From assembly GCF_017316125.1 (NCBI RefSeq), contig NZ_JAFLWA010000013.1:1-42373 (forward strand): a DNA stretch of 42,373 nt. Direction: 5' to 3'. The position numbers and the translations under genes were made by a program. This DNA comes from Enterococcus sp. DIV0660C (GTDB lineage: Bacteria > Bacillota > Bacilli > Lactobacillales > Enterococcaceae). Positions within the stretch are counted from its first letter, which is position 1, and every line of letters starts with the position of its first letter. The notes beneath the pieces are model-generated. The model did not search any database and was not told the DNA's origin. It worked only from the letters and a program-made list of their open reading frames with translations. Of this stretch, positions 32,163 to 41,232 are shown piece after piece.

Positions 32163-32369
32163 CTATAACTGATTTTGAATATTTACATACAGCATCACAG
32201 CTACTATAAGAATTGCAAAAGAAAATAACATGGCCATTATTGAAGTTAGAAGACTTTTCTTTGTAATTTTTTGTTGTACATAAAATTTTATACGTTTAAA
32301 AAATAAATATCCATTGATTGTTAAAGCCAATATTCCTAATAGCAGAGTACAAATGGGATAGATATACAT
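32163..32369 (-). CDS. Small two-span membrane protein of WxL locus
   Basis: This 68-aa protein has hydrophobic helices at about residues 3-23 and 41-63, with a basic cytoplasmic loop. The start MYIYPI follows AAAGGA; an upstream in-frame ATG would overlap the LPKTG gene. It sits 1 nt after the LPKTG protein gene. Similar small membrane proteins accompany WxL operons; function unknown. Confidence 0.55.
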   Translation of the reverse strand: MYIYPICTLLLGILALTINGYLFFKRIKFYVQQKITKKSLLTSIMAMLFSFAILIVAVMLYVNIQNQL

Positions 32370-32370
32370 A

Positions 32371-32700
32371 TTAGATTTCCTTTCTTTTAATGAATAAAAC
32401 AATAGAATAAACGGATAATATTAAGAATAATCCAATCACAGCAATTGTTTGATTAAATATATCTCCTGTTTTAGGAAGAAACTTAAAGTTATTATTACTA
32501 CTTGTGACTTTACCTGTATTTAGATTTGACTCTAAAGAATTAACATTACCTATATATCCTGGCAATTTATTTGGTTCCCTAGTTCTGTAAAAGTTGACGT
32601 TAACTGTAGTTTGTTCACTCATACTATCATTTGCGTAAGAATCGATAGTAAATGAGCCTATTCCAATTAAGCAAATGATTAAATAAAATATTTTTCTCAT
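32371..32700 (-). CDS. Short LPKTG-anchored surface protein
   Basis: This 109-aa protein has a signal peptide (residues 1-23), a mature part of only about 50 residues, then LPKTG at 75-79, a hydrophobic helix and RKEI. Short LPXTG proteins of this kind are typical partners in WxL operons. The mature region is Asn-rich. It overlaps the DUF916-type gene by ATGA, so it is translationally coupled. A sortase is encoded on the same DNA. Confidence 0.8.
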   Translation of the reverse strand: MRKIFYLIICLIGIGSFTIDSYANDSMSEQTTVNVNFYRTREPNKLPGYIGNVNSLESNLNTGKVTSSNNNFKFLPKTGDIFNQTIAVIGLFLILSVYSIVLFIKRKEI

Positions 32701-33722
32701 AATTTTAATTCCCCTCTGTATTTATAGAAATGTACTGTTGTTAATATTAAGGTTATTATTATTATGCAAAAATTTAGTGTCGCTAAGTATGAAGGTATTT
32801 CTACTTTGAAAACTGATTTTTCATTAATACTTTTTGCCTCTTCAGCCTTAATTACAAAATTTTTCTCAAATTTCCATTCTTTTCCATCTGTATCAATCAA
32901 ATTGCCTTTAAAAATATAATTTCCTGATTTCAGATCAGCCTTTCCCCAATCAAATTGTACAGGAAGTGAAGAATGAGGAGCTATGCTTATATTTTTTAGA
33001 GAAATTTCATTTACCAAATCATTATTTTCTTGACTATATATTTTTGCTTTTAAACTCTTTCCAGAAAAAATATATGGATTATCGTTCAAAATATTTGCTT
33101 CGACCGTCTTTTTACCATCAAACAATTTTGGAGAAACTTCTTCTAGTATTAACGATATATTTTTTTTAATTACATTATCATCCTGATTAGTTAGCACTAC
33201 GCCCATAGTATATTTATATTCGTTATTTAATGACAGACTCTGATCGTCTGTTTTTGATTCATTTTTTTCTGCTACAACAATACCTCCAATAATAACTCCA
33301 TCAAATTTTTCAGAAGGCATGCTAATATCAAATTGTTGATTGACTGAACTCTTAGCAGGTACCTTTACTATTTTCTCTTTACAAGTAAGTATAGAAGTTA
33401 GTGGTATTTTTAAAGAGGCATGATCTGCTCTAGTTCCCGTATAATCCATAAGTCCGTTTAAATTGGTATTTGCATTTGTTATAGAAGTTTCAAGCGAAAT
33501 CTCTCTATCAGAATTATTTATCAGCTTAATAGTTATTTGATCTTTCTCACCTGGCTCCTCTTTTAAATGATAGTAAGGAACATTTTCATCGATTTGCTTA
33601 TCATTAGGTAATCCTTCTATTGTAAAACTTATATTTGAATCATTTTCGTCTGCGTTCACATCTACATTTATAAAACACAAATAGCTAATGATAAGTGAAA
33701 AACACAAAATTATTTTTTTCAT
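32697..33722 (-). CDS. DUF916/DUF3324-type WxL-associated surface protein
   Basis: This 341-aa protein has a signal peptide (residues 1-24), a DUF916-like Ig-fold domain (about 28-155, with YHLKEEPGEKDQITIKLIN), and a DUF3324-like domain (about 165-290). A C-terminal membrane helix precedes KYRGELKL. These WxL-interacting proteins bind WxL domains or peptidoglycan at the cell surface. It is encoded just after a WxL protein and before the short LPKTG protein, the standard module order. Confidence 0.85.
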   Translation of the reverse strand: MKKIILCFSLIISYLCFINVDVNADENDSNISFTIEGLPNDKQIDENVPYYHLKEEPGEKDQITIKLINNSDREISLETSITNANTNLNGLMDYTGTRADHASLKIPLTSILTCKEKIVKVPAKSSVNQQFDISMPSEKFDGVIIGGIVVAEKNESKTDDQSLSLNNEYKYTMGVVLTNQDDNVIKKNISLILEEVSPKLFDGKKTVEANILNDNPYIFSGKSLKAKIYSQENNDLVNEISLKNISIAPHSSLPVQFDWGKADLKSGNYIFKGNLIDTDGKEWKFEKNFVIKAEEAKSINEKSVFKVEIPSYLATLNFCIIIITLILTTVHFYKYRGELKL

Positions 33723-33753
33723 TTAATATCATCTTCCTCCGCTAGAATGAAAC

Positions 33754-33787
33754 TAAAAGGAGAGTGCTAAACGCATCCCTCCTCTTT
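33754..33787 (-). terminator. Terminator after 224-aa WxL gene
   Basis: An imperfect stem pairing AGGAGGGATGC with GCACTCTCC, followed by TTTTAG on the minus strand, 17 nt after the stop codon. It would make the WxL protein the most abundant product of this stretch. Confidence 0.55.
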
Positions 33788-33803
33788 CTATATAAATGAA
33801 CGT

Positions 33804-34478
33804 TTATTCTGGAGTAGCTGTTAAGTTCCAAACAACTTTTCCGTTATAAGATTTACCTTCTACTTTACCAGCATCTGCAAGGTGTAATGAAACATCACCT
33901 AAATCATAATCATATACACTATTGTGACGTACACCATCTGCCCCTGTCATAATAAGTGATTCTGATCCAGATTTAATTTCCACGTTAGATTGTCCAGTAA
34001 CTTCATCAGTAACTGGTTCTAACACATCCTCACCCTTATTGATGTTTACAGTACCATCACCAGTAGTAGTAATTTTTGCTCCCTCAATTGCATCACCTTG
34101 CCATTGTAAAGAAGCTTTTAAAGTCCAACCTTTAGTACCTCTTGTTTTATCTTTTACCCCGACATTAAAACTTGATTTTTTAGTAGCTGGGACAACTTGC
34201 TCTCCACTCTCTTTTAATTGAGTAGTTCCAAAATTAAAAGTCGTTGGTTGATAAGCAATACCCCATTCAGTTGGAAGTTCATTGTCTGTATTATCTCCAT
34301 CTCCGCCTCCTGGAGGGGTTGGGTTAGTACCACCACCGTCAGGTAAAGTAAATGTAGCTGTCACAGGTGTTTCTGATTGTGTTGCATTGTTTGAATCTGT
34401 TGCTGCAAATGCATTAGCTCCTCCTAATAATGCTGCAGAAGATACAGCAACTGCACTTAGTAATGCTAGTTTTTTCAT
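33804..34478 (-). CDS. WxL-domain cell-wall protein
   Basis: This 224-aa protein has a signal peptide ending ANAFA, a Gly/Pro-rich linker (residues 45-70), and a WxL domain with both hallmark motifs: GWTLKASL at about residue 135 and VVWNLTATPE at the C-terminus. WxL domains bind peptidoglycan non-covalently. It is a typical small WxL partner encoded between the two DUF916-type proteins. The start follows GGGGA. Confidence 0.9.
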   Translation of the reverse strand: MKKLALLSAVAVSSAALLGGANAFAATDSNNATQSETPVTATFTLPDGGGTNPTPPGGGDGDNTDNELPTEWGIAYQPTTFNFGTTQLKESGEQVVPATKKSSFNVGVKDKTRGTKGWTLKASLQWQGDAIEGAKITTTGDGTVNINKGEDVLEPVTDEVTGQSNVEIKSGSESLIMTGADGVRHNSVYDYDLGDVSLHLADAGKVEGKSYNGKVVWNLTATPE

Positions 34479-34602
34479 AGTGTATTAGTCCCCTTCTTTC
34501 AAAAAATATTGTTATATTTCGAAATGTTAAATGGATTAACACTTCACGAATAAAAATTAACATATCTACTTATTTTTATCTTCCACAATAATTCTCGAAA
34601 AA

Positions 34603-35613
34603 TTATTTCAACGAGATTTTTTTGAGAATTTTAGATATACAACCATCGAAAAAAGAGATTAATAAAATTACTACTAAAATAAAAAGTCCAAAGAATTTAA
34701 TGACTCTATCCTTATTAGCATGACTTACTTGCCTAGATCGACTATTTTTTTGCACTTCTACATTTTGTTCGAAATTCCATTTATTATTTTTTGCATCTGA
34801 TACTTCAACTTTAACTTGATAAATACCTTTTGGGATTTTTTGCTCTTCTAAATTAAATTCCATTTCATACAATGATTCGGGCGCAATTTGTAAATCTTTA
34901 AATTCTTTATTATATACAGTTTTATTATCTTTTGTATTTACCATTGTGATTTTATATTTTAAACTTCCGTAAGATTCCATTTCCGGATTATGAAATGTAA
35001 TTAATAATTTATCTTGTTGGGAAATTTCTTTTGCTTCTACTTTTTCCAAAGTTAAGTTTCGTTTCACTTGTTGATCATTTTGCGTTAACCTCAAACCAAT
35101 GATATATCCATAAGAATTATTAATACCGCTTTGATCGTTATCTTCTTTTTTTATTTGAAAAGCTGATAAAATTTCTCCTACAAATGATTTGTCGGGAATT
35201 TTTAAACTAATAGGAACTTTTTTTGATTGATTTGCTGGGACAGTTACTTTATCTGGTACATCTACAATCTCCTCTATAGGAAATTTATATTGATTTTTTT
35301 CTGACTCAGCTTTTAATGCATAGTCAATAAAGCCTTGTTTATTTGTATAAGCTTGGTTAATAGAAATATCATAAACTTCTTCTTTATTCGATGTATTTGT
35401 AATAAGAAGCTCTATCTCTTGCTTTTGATTAGGTGATACTCTTAAATCAAAAAAACTATTTTCTTTATTCAACTGATTTTCAGGTAGAATTGCTTTTACG
35501 TTAAATCCAACAGAATCATTTGATTTTGTTTCTTCTGAATAAACAGCTTGACTATTTCCTACCATCAATAAAAAAAATACAGAAATTAAATATAAAAATA
35601 TATTCTTTTTCAC
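34603..35613 (-). CDS. Second DUF916/DUF3324-type WxL-associated protein
   Basis: This 336-aa protein starts at GTG (AGGAGG, 6 nt); a longer frame begins before that RBS. Signal peptide (about residues 1-24), DUF916-like (about 35-150, FFDLRVSPNQKQEIELLI) and DUF3324-like domains, then a C-terminal membrane helix followed by KILKKISLK. It is paralogous to the 341-aa protein, showing that the module has been duplicated. It is paired with the 189-aa and 977-aa WxL proteins. Confidence 0.85.
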   Translation of the reverse strand: MKKNIFLYLISVFFLLMVGNSQAVYSEETKSNDSVGFNVKAILPENQLNKENSFFDLRVSPNQKQEIELLITNTSNKEEVYDISINQAYTNKQGFIDYALKAESEKNQYKFPIEEIVDVPDKVTVPANQSKKVPISLKIPDKSFVGEILSAFQIKKEDNDQSGINNSYGYIIGLRLTQNDQQVKRNLTLEKVEAKEISQQDKLLITFHNPEMESYGSLKYKITMVNTKDNKTVYNKEFKDLQIAPESLYEMEFNLEEQKIPKGIYQVKVEVSDAKNNKWNFEQNVEVQKNSRSRQVSHANKDRVIKFFGLFILVVILLISFFDGCISKILKKISLK

Positions 35614-35635
35614 TTCAATCCTCCTATACACAGTA

Positions 35636-35666
35636 AACTCGAAGTCCAAAAATATGACTTCGAGTT
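35636..35666 (-). terminator. Terminator after 189-aa WxL-like gene
   Basis: AACTCGAAGTC and GACTTCGAGTT pair perfectly over 11 bp around a 9-nt AT loop, 7 nt after the stop codon. The following T-run is short, and the stem overlaps the region just before the next gene. Confidence 0.6.
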
Positions 35667-35672
35667 ACGTAA

Positions 35673-36242
35673 TTATTTAACTAATAATGTATCATATAAA
35701 AAATATTGAATTGAACCTTTAACGGTATCATCTTCATTTAGAATATTATCCGCATCAACAAATCTCATCGAAACATTTTTGATTGGTTTACTTAATAATC
35801 CAGTATTTTCTTTTCCATTTGAACTAGCTTGAAATATAATTCCTGAATTTCCTATTTCTTTAAGATCAATTCCATCGATATTAAACGATGTTACAGGAAA
35901 CTTTATTTCTTTATTCCTATCTAGTATTAAGAAATCAGAAACGCTAGCTTTAACTACCCAATTTCTACTGCCACGATCATTCACTACTTTAACAAATTGA
36001 TTTGAAAGTTGGGCTTCTAGCTCATAATTTCTATTCTCAAGCAATGAACGAAACGCGTATTCCATTGGTACTTCCTCTAAAATTAAATTATCTTGAGAAG
36101 AATCTCCTACATCACTAGCATCCGATATAATAATATTAGAGTCTGTTTCTTTTCTTGCATCAGCTGCAACAGATGTATCAGTAACAGCTAATGCTAATAA
36201 GCTAGCTAAACAAACAACTATACTATATGGTTTCCATGCCAT
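35673..36242 (-). CDS. Divergent small WxL-domain protein
   Basis: This 189-aa protein has a signal peptide (about residues 1-27, ending SVAADA). The body fits a WxL domain, but both signature motifs are altered: RNWVVKASV in place of W-x-L and IQYFLYDTLLVK at the end in place of the W-x-L strand. The RBS is a modest GGGA. It lies between the 977-aa WxL protein and a DUF916-type gene, the normal place for a small WxL partner. Confidence 0.7.
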   Translation of the reverse strand: MAWKPYSIVVCLASLLALAVTDTSVAADARKETDSNIIISDASDVGDSSQDNLILEEVPMEYAFRSLLENRNYELEAQLSNQFVKVVNDRGSRNWVVKASVSDFLILDRNKEIKFPVTSFNIDGIDLKEIGNSGIIFQASSNGKENTGLLSKPIKNVSMRFVDADNILNEDDTVKGSIQYFLYDTLLVK

Positions 36243-36276
36243 CTATTTACATTCCCTTCTTCCAGAATTTATTACC

Positions 36277-39210
36277 TTATTTTGGTATAGCTGTATCACA
36301 CAAATTCCATACAAATTTTGTGTTATGACTATAATCCCCTATCGAAATATATTCTTTACTTTTAAGAAGTATACCTTCTTGAGAATTCCATTCATTAGAA
36401 TAATGGTAATTATCTTTTACTGCAGAATTTGCGTCCATAACTTTCAGACTATTAGTTCTTAAATCAATCAGCTCACTATTTGTTGAAGGTTTCCATACAT
36501 ATTCAAAGAAATCTTCTTTTTCTTTGAATAAAGAAAGGACTAAAAACCAATTCTTATCTTGATCTGGAACATTTCTACTATCTCGTACTGACAATTGAAT
36601 GCTATTATCTTTATCCCTAGATAGAATTCCTTTTGTCTGACTAGGAACTCTGTTAGTCCAATTAACATCTGCAGGTGCTGTTTCAAAGTATAAACTCCCT
36701 GCAACTTCTACGTTGAGAATCAGTTTATCTAAAACTTCATCACTTCCATTAGGATTAAGTTTTTTTACTTGTATCGTAAAATTATTTTGCCCATAACTTA
36801 ATTTATTTTTTGGAATTATTAGTTCCTCTAAATTAAATTTATTTTCTCCGCTTGTTGTAACGTCTTTTTTGATCAATTGCTCTTTATCTTTGAATAAAGT
36901 AAATTCTAAAAGATCACTTGTATCCACATCTTTCCAAAAGAACTCTGTATTCAATCCTTCATCTGAAATATCTGCCATATCGATTTGTTGATTTTTCGTT
37001 TTTTCTATACTACTTTCATTCCACGATAGCTCTGTTACAGAATCCTTCTTTGTAATCCAAAAATATACAGGATTACTTGAAAATGATTTTTTCTCTGCTG
37101 GAACAGAATTATCTGTCCCATTCACCACACTGTAAAACTGTACATGTGTATCTTGTTGAATATCTTGTTTTGTTTTTATAGTAAGAGAAAAATCAAGCGT
37201 TTCTTCTGGATTAATAGTCACATCCCGATCAAAAGTAATATTTAATTTACCATCTTCTACTTTTGGTGTTCCTTTAGCAAGAACATCCCCTGAAGGAGCC
37301 TTAATAACTATGTCTTTTATTGTTGAGGAGTCATATACTTCGCTTTCTGAAAATACGTTCCATGAATCAACTGTAAAACTATTTTCTCCCTTATCAATAT
37401 ATAGCTTACTCTTTAATGTTACTTCGCTTCCTGGGGAGATACTTTTTTCTTTTGCTGTATCATCTTCAGAAACTGTAATTGACTCATTTTTGTCATTCAG
37501 AACATCATTTTTTAAAGTTGCATCTAAGTTAACAGGAACTTCAGTAAATACAATTTTAGTTTGTCCAGATTCCCGACCATTAGCAGCCGTGAATCCCCAA
37601 TACGCTTTATTATCATTATTAGCTAGGTCTAATTCTTCGTTTAAATCTGACCAAGGAATTGTAATAACTTCTGTTTGCTGATTAGTCACTGGATTTTTTA
37701 AATAGTAACTAAACACTTTCGTATCTGCATTAAAGCCAAATCTGAATTCATACCATGTTCCGTCTTGAACATTTTGAGAAACCGTCTCATTTAATTTCTG
37801 TTTTCCTCTATGAATAATTCTAGCTTCTCTTGCTTGTAAAGAACCCAAAATTCCAAACCATTGATCTGCATCTGTTTCATTTTCATGTAGTGGAACATAA
37901 GTCTTATTCAAATTTCCAGGGAAAGAATAAGCCATATGAGGAGCCTTAAAGACCTTATCAGGTTCAGAAGGGTCTAAGTCATAAAGCGTTTCTCCCAAAT
38001 AACCTCTTTTATTAGTGTATAAGTCAAACTCTACTGCTACTGATTTTTGAACAGCATCTTTTTCTGGAGTCACTTTAGTTGAGATTCCTTTTGTATAAGC
38101 TTCTTTTGCACCATAAACTGCTAGGTTTTGTCCATCACTCGAAGATTGTGCATTAGTTATAGCTGTTACTTTTCTAGGATCATTTTGCATAACAAAAGCA
38201 AAACCGTCTGCTTTTTTTGTACCAAAGTTTACATAAGTTCTACCTCTGAATGAATGTGAAAAATCCAATCGATTAGATCTTTTAGACCATAGCGCTGTCC
38301 AATTGGTCATTCCAGATAGAGAAACTTCAGAATATGGTCTACCTTCATTATCGTATGGATTTCGCATGTACTCTACTTTTGCAGGACCAATAGGGACAGA
38401 AAACAAATCCCAAATAGTTATTGCACCAGGAGGCACATTAACTGATCCATACTTGCCAGATCCTCTAATTTCAGGATGCTCATCTGCTACAACTTTTTCA
38501 GACGTGCTGTCTTGACTCTTCTCTTCGCTTTTATCTTCACTTTCATTCGTTGAACTTGAACTATTTGTGGACTCTTCAGTCATATTTGAATCAGACTCAC
38601 TTGTATCTGTTGATGATGTTTCAGTGTTAGACTCTGAAGAGGCTGTTTCTTCTGAAACATCAGTATCAGCTACTTCAGTAGATTCTTGTACTCCTGTTGA
38701 TTCTTCTGTCACTGAAGAATTTCCTTCATATATGATTTTTTCTTCATCTATCATTGGCAAATAATTACCATCTTTGCTATAACTAGCGCTAACTGACACT
38801 TTTTTATCTAGATCGGTGAAGAAAACATAAGTATTCTTGCTATCTACCGGAATAGTCAGATCTCCATTTTCATCCGCAGAAATAATTTCTTTTGTAACTT
38901 CACTTTCTAATTCCGTTACAATCTTTGATTCACCATCTTTTACTTGTGATATATGAATCTTCACATTAGAACATTCCTGTTTACCACTGATGTTTAGATA
39001 CCAAGCTATTTTATTTTCTTTTATTTGTTTTTTAAATGACAAGATAGCATAATCATTTTCAATTTTTTGTATTTCTTCATTGGTATCAATCATTTGTATA
39101 CTATCTTGCGTATTCGCGAAAACTTGATCTTTATTTTGAAGATCAAAAGCATATGGTGCCAACAATATACCTGCTGACATACACAGTAAAAATTTTTTAG
39201 TCTTTTTCAC
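36277..39210 (-). CDS. Large lectin-like WxL adhesin
   Basis: This 977-aa protein starts at GTG (GGGAG, 10 nt). Signal peptide (about residues 1-32), an N-terminal beta domain, then a Ser/Thr/Glu-rich linker (about 165-245). An L-type lectin-like domain follows (about 255-560; TYVNFGTKKADGFAFVMQND, VAVEFDLYTNK and WYEFRFGFNADTKVFSYYL are hallmarks). Ig-like repeats come next. The C-terminal WxL domain has NWFLVLSLF and FVWNLCDTAIP. It probably binds carbohydrate on host or bacterial cells while held on peptidoglycan. It is the first gene of the locus. It may be the functional adhesin that the smaller WxL proteins support. Confidence 0.85.
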   Translation of the reverse strand: MKKTKKFLLCMSAGILLAPYAFDLQNKDQVFANTQDSIQMIDTNEEIQKIENDYAILSFKKQIKENKIAWYLNISGKQECSNVKIHISQVKDGESKIVTELESEVTKEIISADENGDLTIPVDSKNTYVFFTDLDKKVSVSASYSKDGNYLPMIDEEKIIYEGNSSVTEESTGVQESTEVADTDVSEETASSESNTETSSTDTSESDSNMTEESTNSSSSTNESEDKSEEKSQDSTSEKVVADEHPEIRGSGKYGSVNVPPGAITIWDLFSVPIGPAKVEYMRNPYDNEGRPYSEVSLSGMTNWTALWSKRSNRLDFSHSFRGRTYVNFGTKKADGFAFVMQNDPRKVTAITNAQSSSDGQNLAVYGAKEAYTKGISTKVTPEKDAVQKSVAVEFDLYTNKRGYLGETLYDLDPSEPDKVFKAPHMAYSFPGNLNKTYVPLHENETDADQWFGILGSLQAREARIIHRGKQKLNETVSQNVQDGTWYEFRFGFNADTKVFSYYLKNPVTNQQTEVITIPWSDLNEELDLANNDNKAYWGFTAANGRESGQTKIVFTEVPVNLDATLKNDVLNDKNESITVSEDDTAKEKSISPGSEVTLKSKLYIDKGENSFTVDSWNVFSESEVYDSSTIKDIVIKAPSGDVLAKGTPKVEDGKLNITFDRDVTINPEETLDFSLTIKTKQDIQQDTHVQFYSVVNGTDNSVPAEKKSFSSNPVYFWITKKDSVTELSWNESSIEKTKNQQIDMADISDEGLNTEFFWKDVDTSDLLEFTLFKDKEQLIKKDVTTSGENKFNLEELIIPKNKLSYGQNNFTIQVKKLNPNGSDEVLDKLILNVEVAGSLYFETAPADVNWTNRVPSQTKGILSRDKDNSIQLSVRDSRNVPDQDKNWFLVLSLFKEKEDFFEYVWKPSTNSELIDLRTNSLKVMDANSAVKDNYHYSNEWNSQEGILLKSKEYISIGDYSHNTKFVWNLCDTAIPK

Positions 39211-39368
39211 CAGTAAAAAGCTCCCTTCTAAATTATTTCATTATCCAATATATATTAGAAAAAAGATAAACGGATGTTTATTTTTTCATCAAATTTTATG
39301 TTAGGCGGAATAATAATAGAATGCGATTGTATTTAATTGTTTTAAAATTCATATCTATAAATCTAAAA

Positions 39369-39415
39369 AGAGTATCTATATCATAGAATAAAAAAATCTA
39401 TGATATAAATACTCT
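39369..39415 (-). terminator. Terminator after 83-aa membrane protein gene
   Basis: Long AT-rich arms (AGAGTAT and TATATCATAGA segments) pair with one mismatch across an A-rich loop, 29 nt after the stop codon. Confidence 0.65.
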
Positions 39416-39443
39416 AATCTGTTTTATGCTCTTAAAAGCTACA

Positions 39444-39695
39444 CTATCCAATAGAAAAAAATAAAATAATAAAATATATAACAGGGAATATATTAATAAT
39501 AGCAGCTACAATGGAAATTATTCTAAATAATGAAGAAGAACAATTATTTATGTTAATAATAGAAGCAATTGCTCCAAATCCACCTAAAAATAATCCAAAT
39601 AACGTTTGCCATTCAAAAATATAAATATTAGAAAGTAAAATAATATTGACTCCTACACCTAGCAACAAAACTAATACTGATACATACTTTGCCAT
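39444..39695 (-). CDS. Small multi-span membrane protein
   Basis: This 83-aa protein has three hydrophobic helices (about residues 4-23, 29-47, 56-79). The start MAKYVSV follows GGAGGTGA by 5 nt, one of the best RBSs in the window, so the gene is probably well translated. A unique short protein, with its own terminator; no family is recognised. Small hydrophobic proteins with such signals can be immunity proteins, bacteriocin-like peptides or toxins, but nothing specific supports these. Confidence 0.6.
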   Translation of the reverse strand: MAKYVSVLVLLLGVGVNIILLSNIYIFEWQTLFGLFLGGFGAIASIININNCSSSLFRIISIVAAIINIFPVIYFIILFFSIG

Positions 39696-39710
39696 TGACA
39701 TCACCTCCAT

Positions 39711-40130
39711 TTATTTAACATGTTATATTAAATAAATGACATACATCAATAATCAAATCAATATTTTTTTCGACTTCAAAATATATATTGAGGAATTAAT
39801 ATACATAATAAACAAATATTAGGAACTACAAATCATATCTATATAATACTTTTTACCATTTTTATAAAATTATAGACAAAGAAGTTCATTGCTTTAGTAA
39901 AAGTTAAGACTACTATGTTCCATAATATATATTCACTTTATTTCTAGGAAATATATTGATTTAAGAAATATTACTATTTTTAACCCTACTGTAAAGCCAA
40001 TTGATTCTAAATGATCTTAGAATCATCATATGAGTACTAAATACCGTACTATTTTCCACATTCTACATAAATTTTTTTATCCAGATTAAACTAATACCAA
40101 AAATTTCATTTTTGTAAACCAATATATAAC
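39711..40130. other. AT-rich region without recognised genes
   Basis: No credible reading frame, RNA hairpin or repeat was found in this 420-bp stretch. It contains scattered AT-rich promoter-like segments that I cannot rank. Confidence 0.6.
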
Positions 40131-40161
40131 AAAAAACTTCTGTTCTATGTAGAACAGAAGT
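40131..40161 (-). terminator. Intrinsic terminator
   Basis: ACTTCTGTTCTA pairs perfectly with TAGAACAGAAGT over 12 bp around a 2-nt loop, followed by TTTTTT on the minus strand. It probably ended transcription of the gene remnant at 40274-40416. Confidence 0.75.
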
Positions 40162-40273
40162 CTGCAAAAAATATTTAAATGATTAGGAGTAGGAACAACG
40201 ACAGAATCTCGTTGGTAATTAAAGTATATAAAAAAAGACGTTTCAATATTTCTTACATAAAATCAAACACTTT

Positions 40274-40416
40274 TTAAATTTTCTCCATTTCTTTCTCATC
40301 ATATTTATCTACTTCATGCAAAAAGTGTTTGATTTCATGAATAGCTTTTTTCTCTGCAAACCATTTTTAAATTCGTGCTTCTTATCTTTCTCTTCATTCT
40401 TATCAAAACTTATCAT
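40274..40416 (-). pseudogene. Frameshifted small gene, unrecognised
   Basis: A frame with AAGGAG RBS begins MISFDKNEEKDKKHEFK, then loses coding character. A one-base shift near the AAAAATGG segment opens WFAEKKAIHEIKHFLHEVDK to a stop at 40274. A continuous helical, charged protein of about 46 aa results. It may be a sequencing or natural frameshift. Confidence 0.4.
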
Positions 40417-40560
40417 AAAAAACACTCCTTTTATCAAGTACAAATACATCATAAAATCAAATAAGTGTTTATTTTGAGTGTACCCTAAATAGACATTATC
40501 CGATCATTGTCACTTTTCTTTTTAAATGGCAAAAATTTCAAGCTTTAAATGGCGAAAAAC

Positions 40561-40597
40561 AAAGAGCGTGAGACCCTATCCTTATCTCACGCTCTTT
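40561..40597 (-). terminator. Terminator after HAD phosphatase gene
   Basis: AAAGAGCGTGAGA and TCTCACGCTCTTT pair perfectly over 13 bp, followed by TGTTTTTC on the minus strand, 2 nt after the stop codon. Confidence 0.88.
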
Positions 40598-40599
40598 GT

Positions 40600-41232
40600 C
40601 TATTTTTCTAACAAATCAAGTATTTCTTGAGGAGAATCAATAATTATATCTACACTTTGAAAATTTTCTATATTTTTGGCTCCCCATTTAGCTAAACCAA
40701 ATGCTATCCCACAAGCTTTCGCACTTTGCATGTCATATAATGAATCACCAATATAAATCGTTTCTTCTTTTTTTATGCCCAATTCATCAATTGCCTTTTG
40801 TATGGGGTCCGGAAAAGGTTTATGCAACTTAGTATCTGAAGCTGTAATTTGTATATCAAAATATTGATTTAAATTAAATCGATCAAACTCATTTTTCATT
40901 TCTTCTTTTGTTTTAGATGTGACAAGTCCTAATTGAATCCCTTTTACATGCAATGTCTGTAATGTTTCTTCTATATGCGGAAAAACTTGAGCATTGTCTG
41001 CTAATAAAAGTACGTTTTCACCCCATTTTGATAAGAGAGTTTCCTCTTCTTCTTCAGTATTTACAAACTTTTTAATAGCTTCTCTTCCAGGAATACCTAA
41101 AATATAATGTAATTCTTTAATCGGGATTTCCTTCTCTAATTCTTCACGCAATGTTTTTTGCAGAGAATGTGTCATAACATATTCTGTATCAATAATCGTT
41201 CCATCAACATCAAATAATATCGTTTTAATCAT
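40600..41232 (-). CDS. HAD-superfamily phosphatase (phosphoglycolate/beta-PGM-like)
   Basis: This 210-aa enzyme has HAD motif I FDVDGT at about residues 7-12, motif II LVTSKT near 105, a KPFPDP loop near 138, and motif IV YIGDSLYDMQSA near 160. The cap insert between motifs I and II is helical (class C1). Likely substrates are small sugar or nucleotide phosphates; sequence does not decide. It overlaps the DeoR gene by 8 nt with an AAAGGAG RBS, so both are one operon. A metabolic-type pair on plasmid DNA hints at recent transfer from the chromosome. Confidence 0.85.
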   Translation of the reverse strand: MIKTILFDVDGTIIDTEYVMTHSLQKTLREELEKEIPIKELHYILGIPGREAIKKFVNTEEEEETLLSKWGENVLLLADNAQVFPHIEETLQTLHVKGIQLGLVTSKTKEEMKNEFDRFNLNQYFDIQITASDTKLHKPFPDPIQKAIDELGIKKEETIYIGDSLYDMQSAKACGIAFGLAKWGAKNIENFQSVDIIIDSPQEILDLLEK

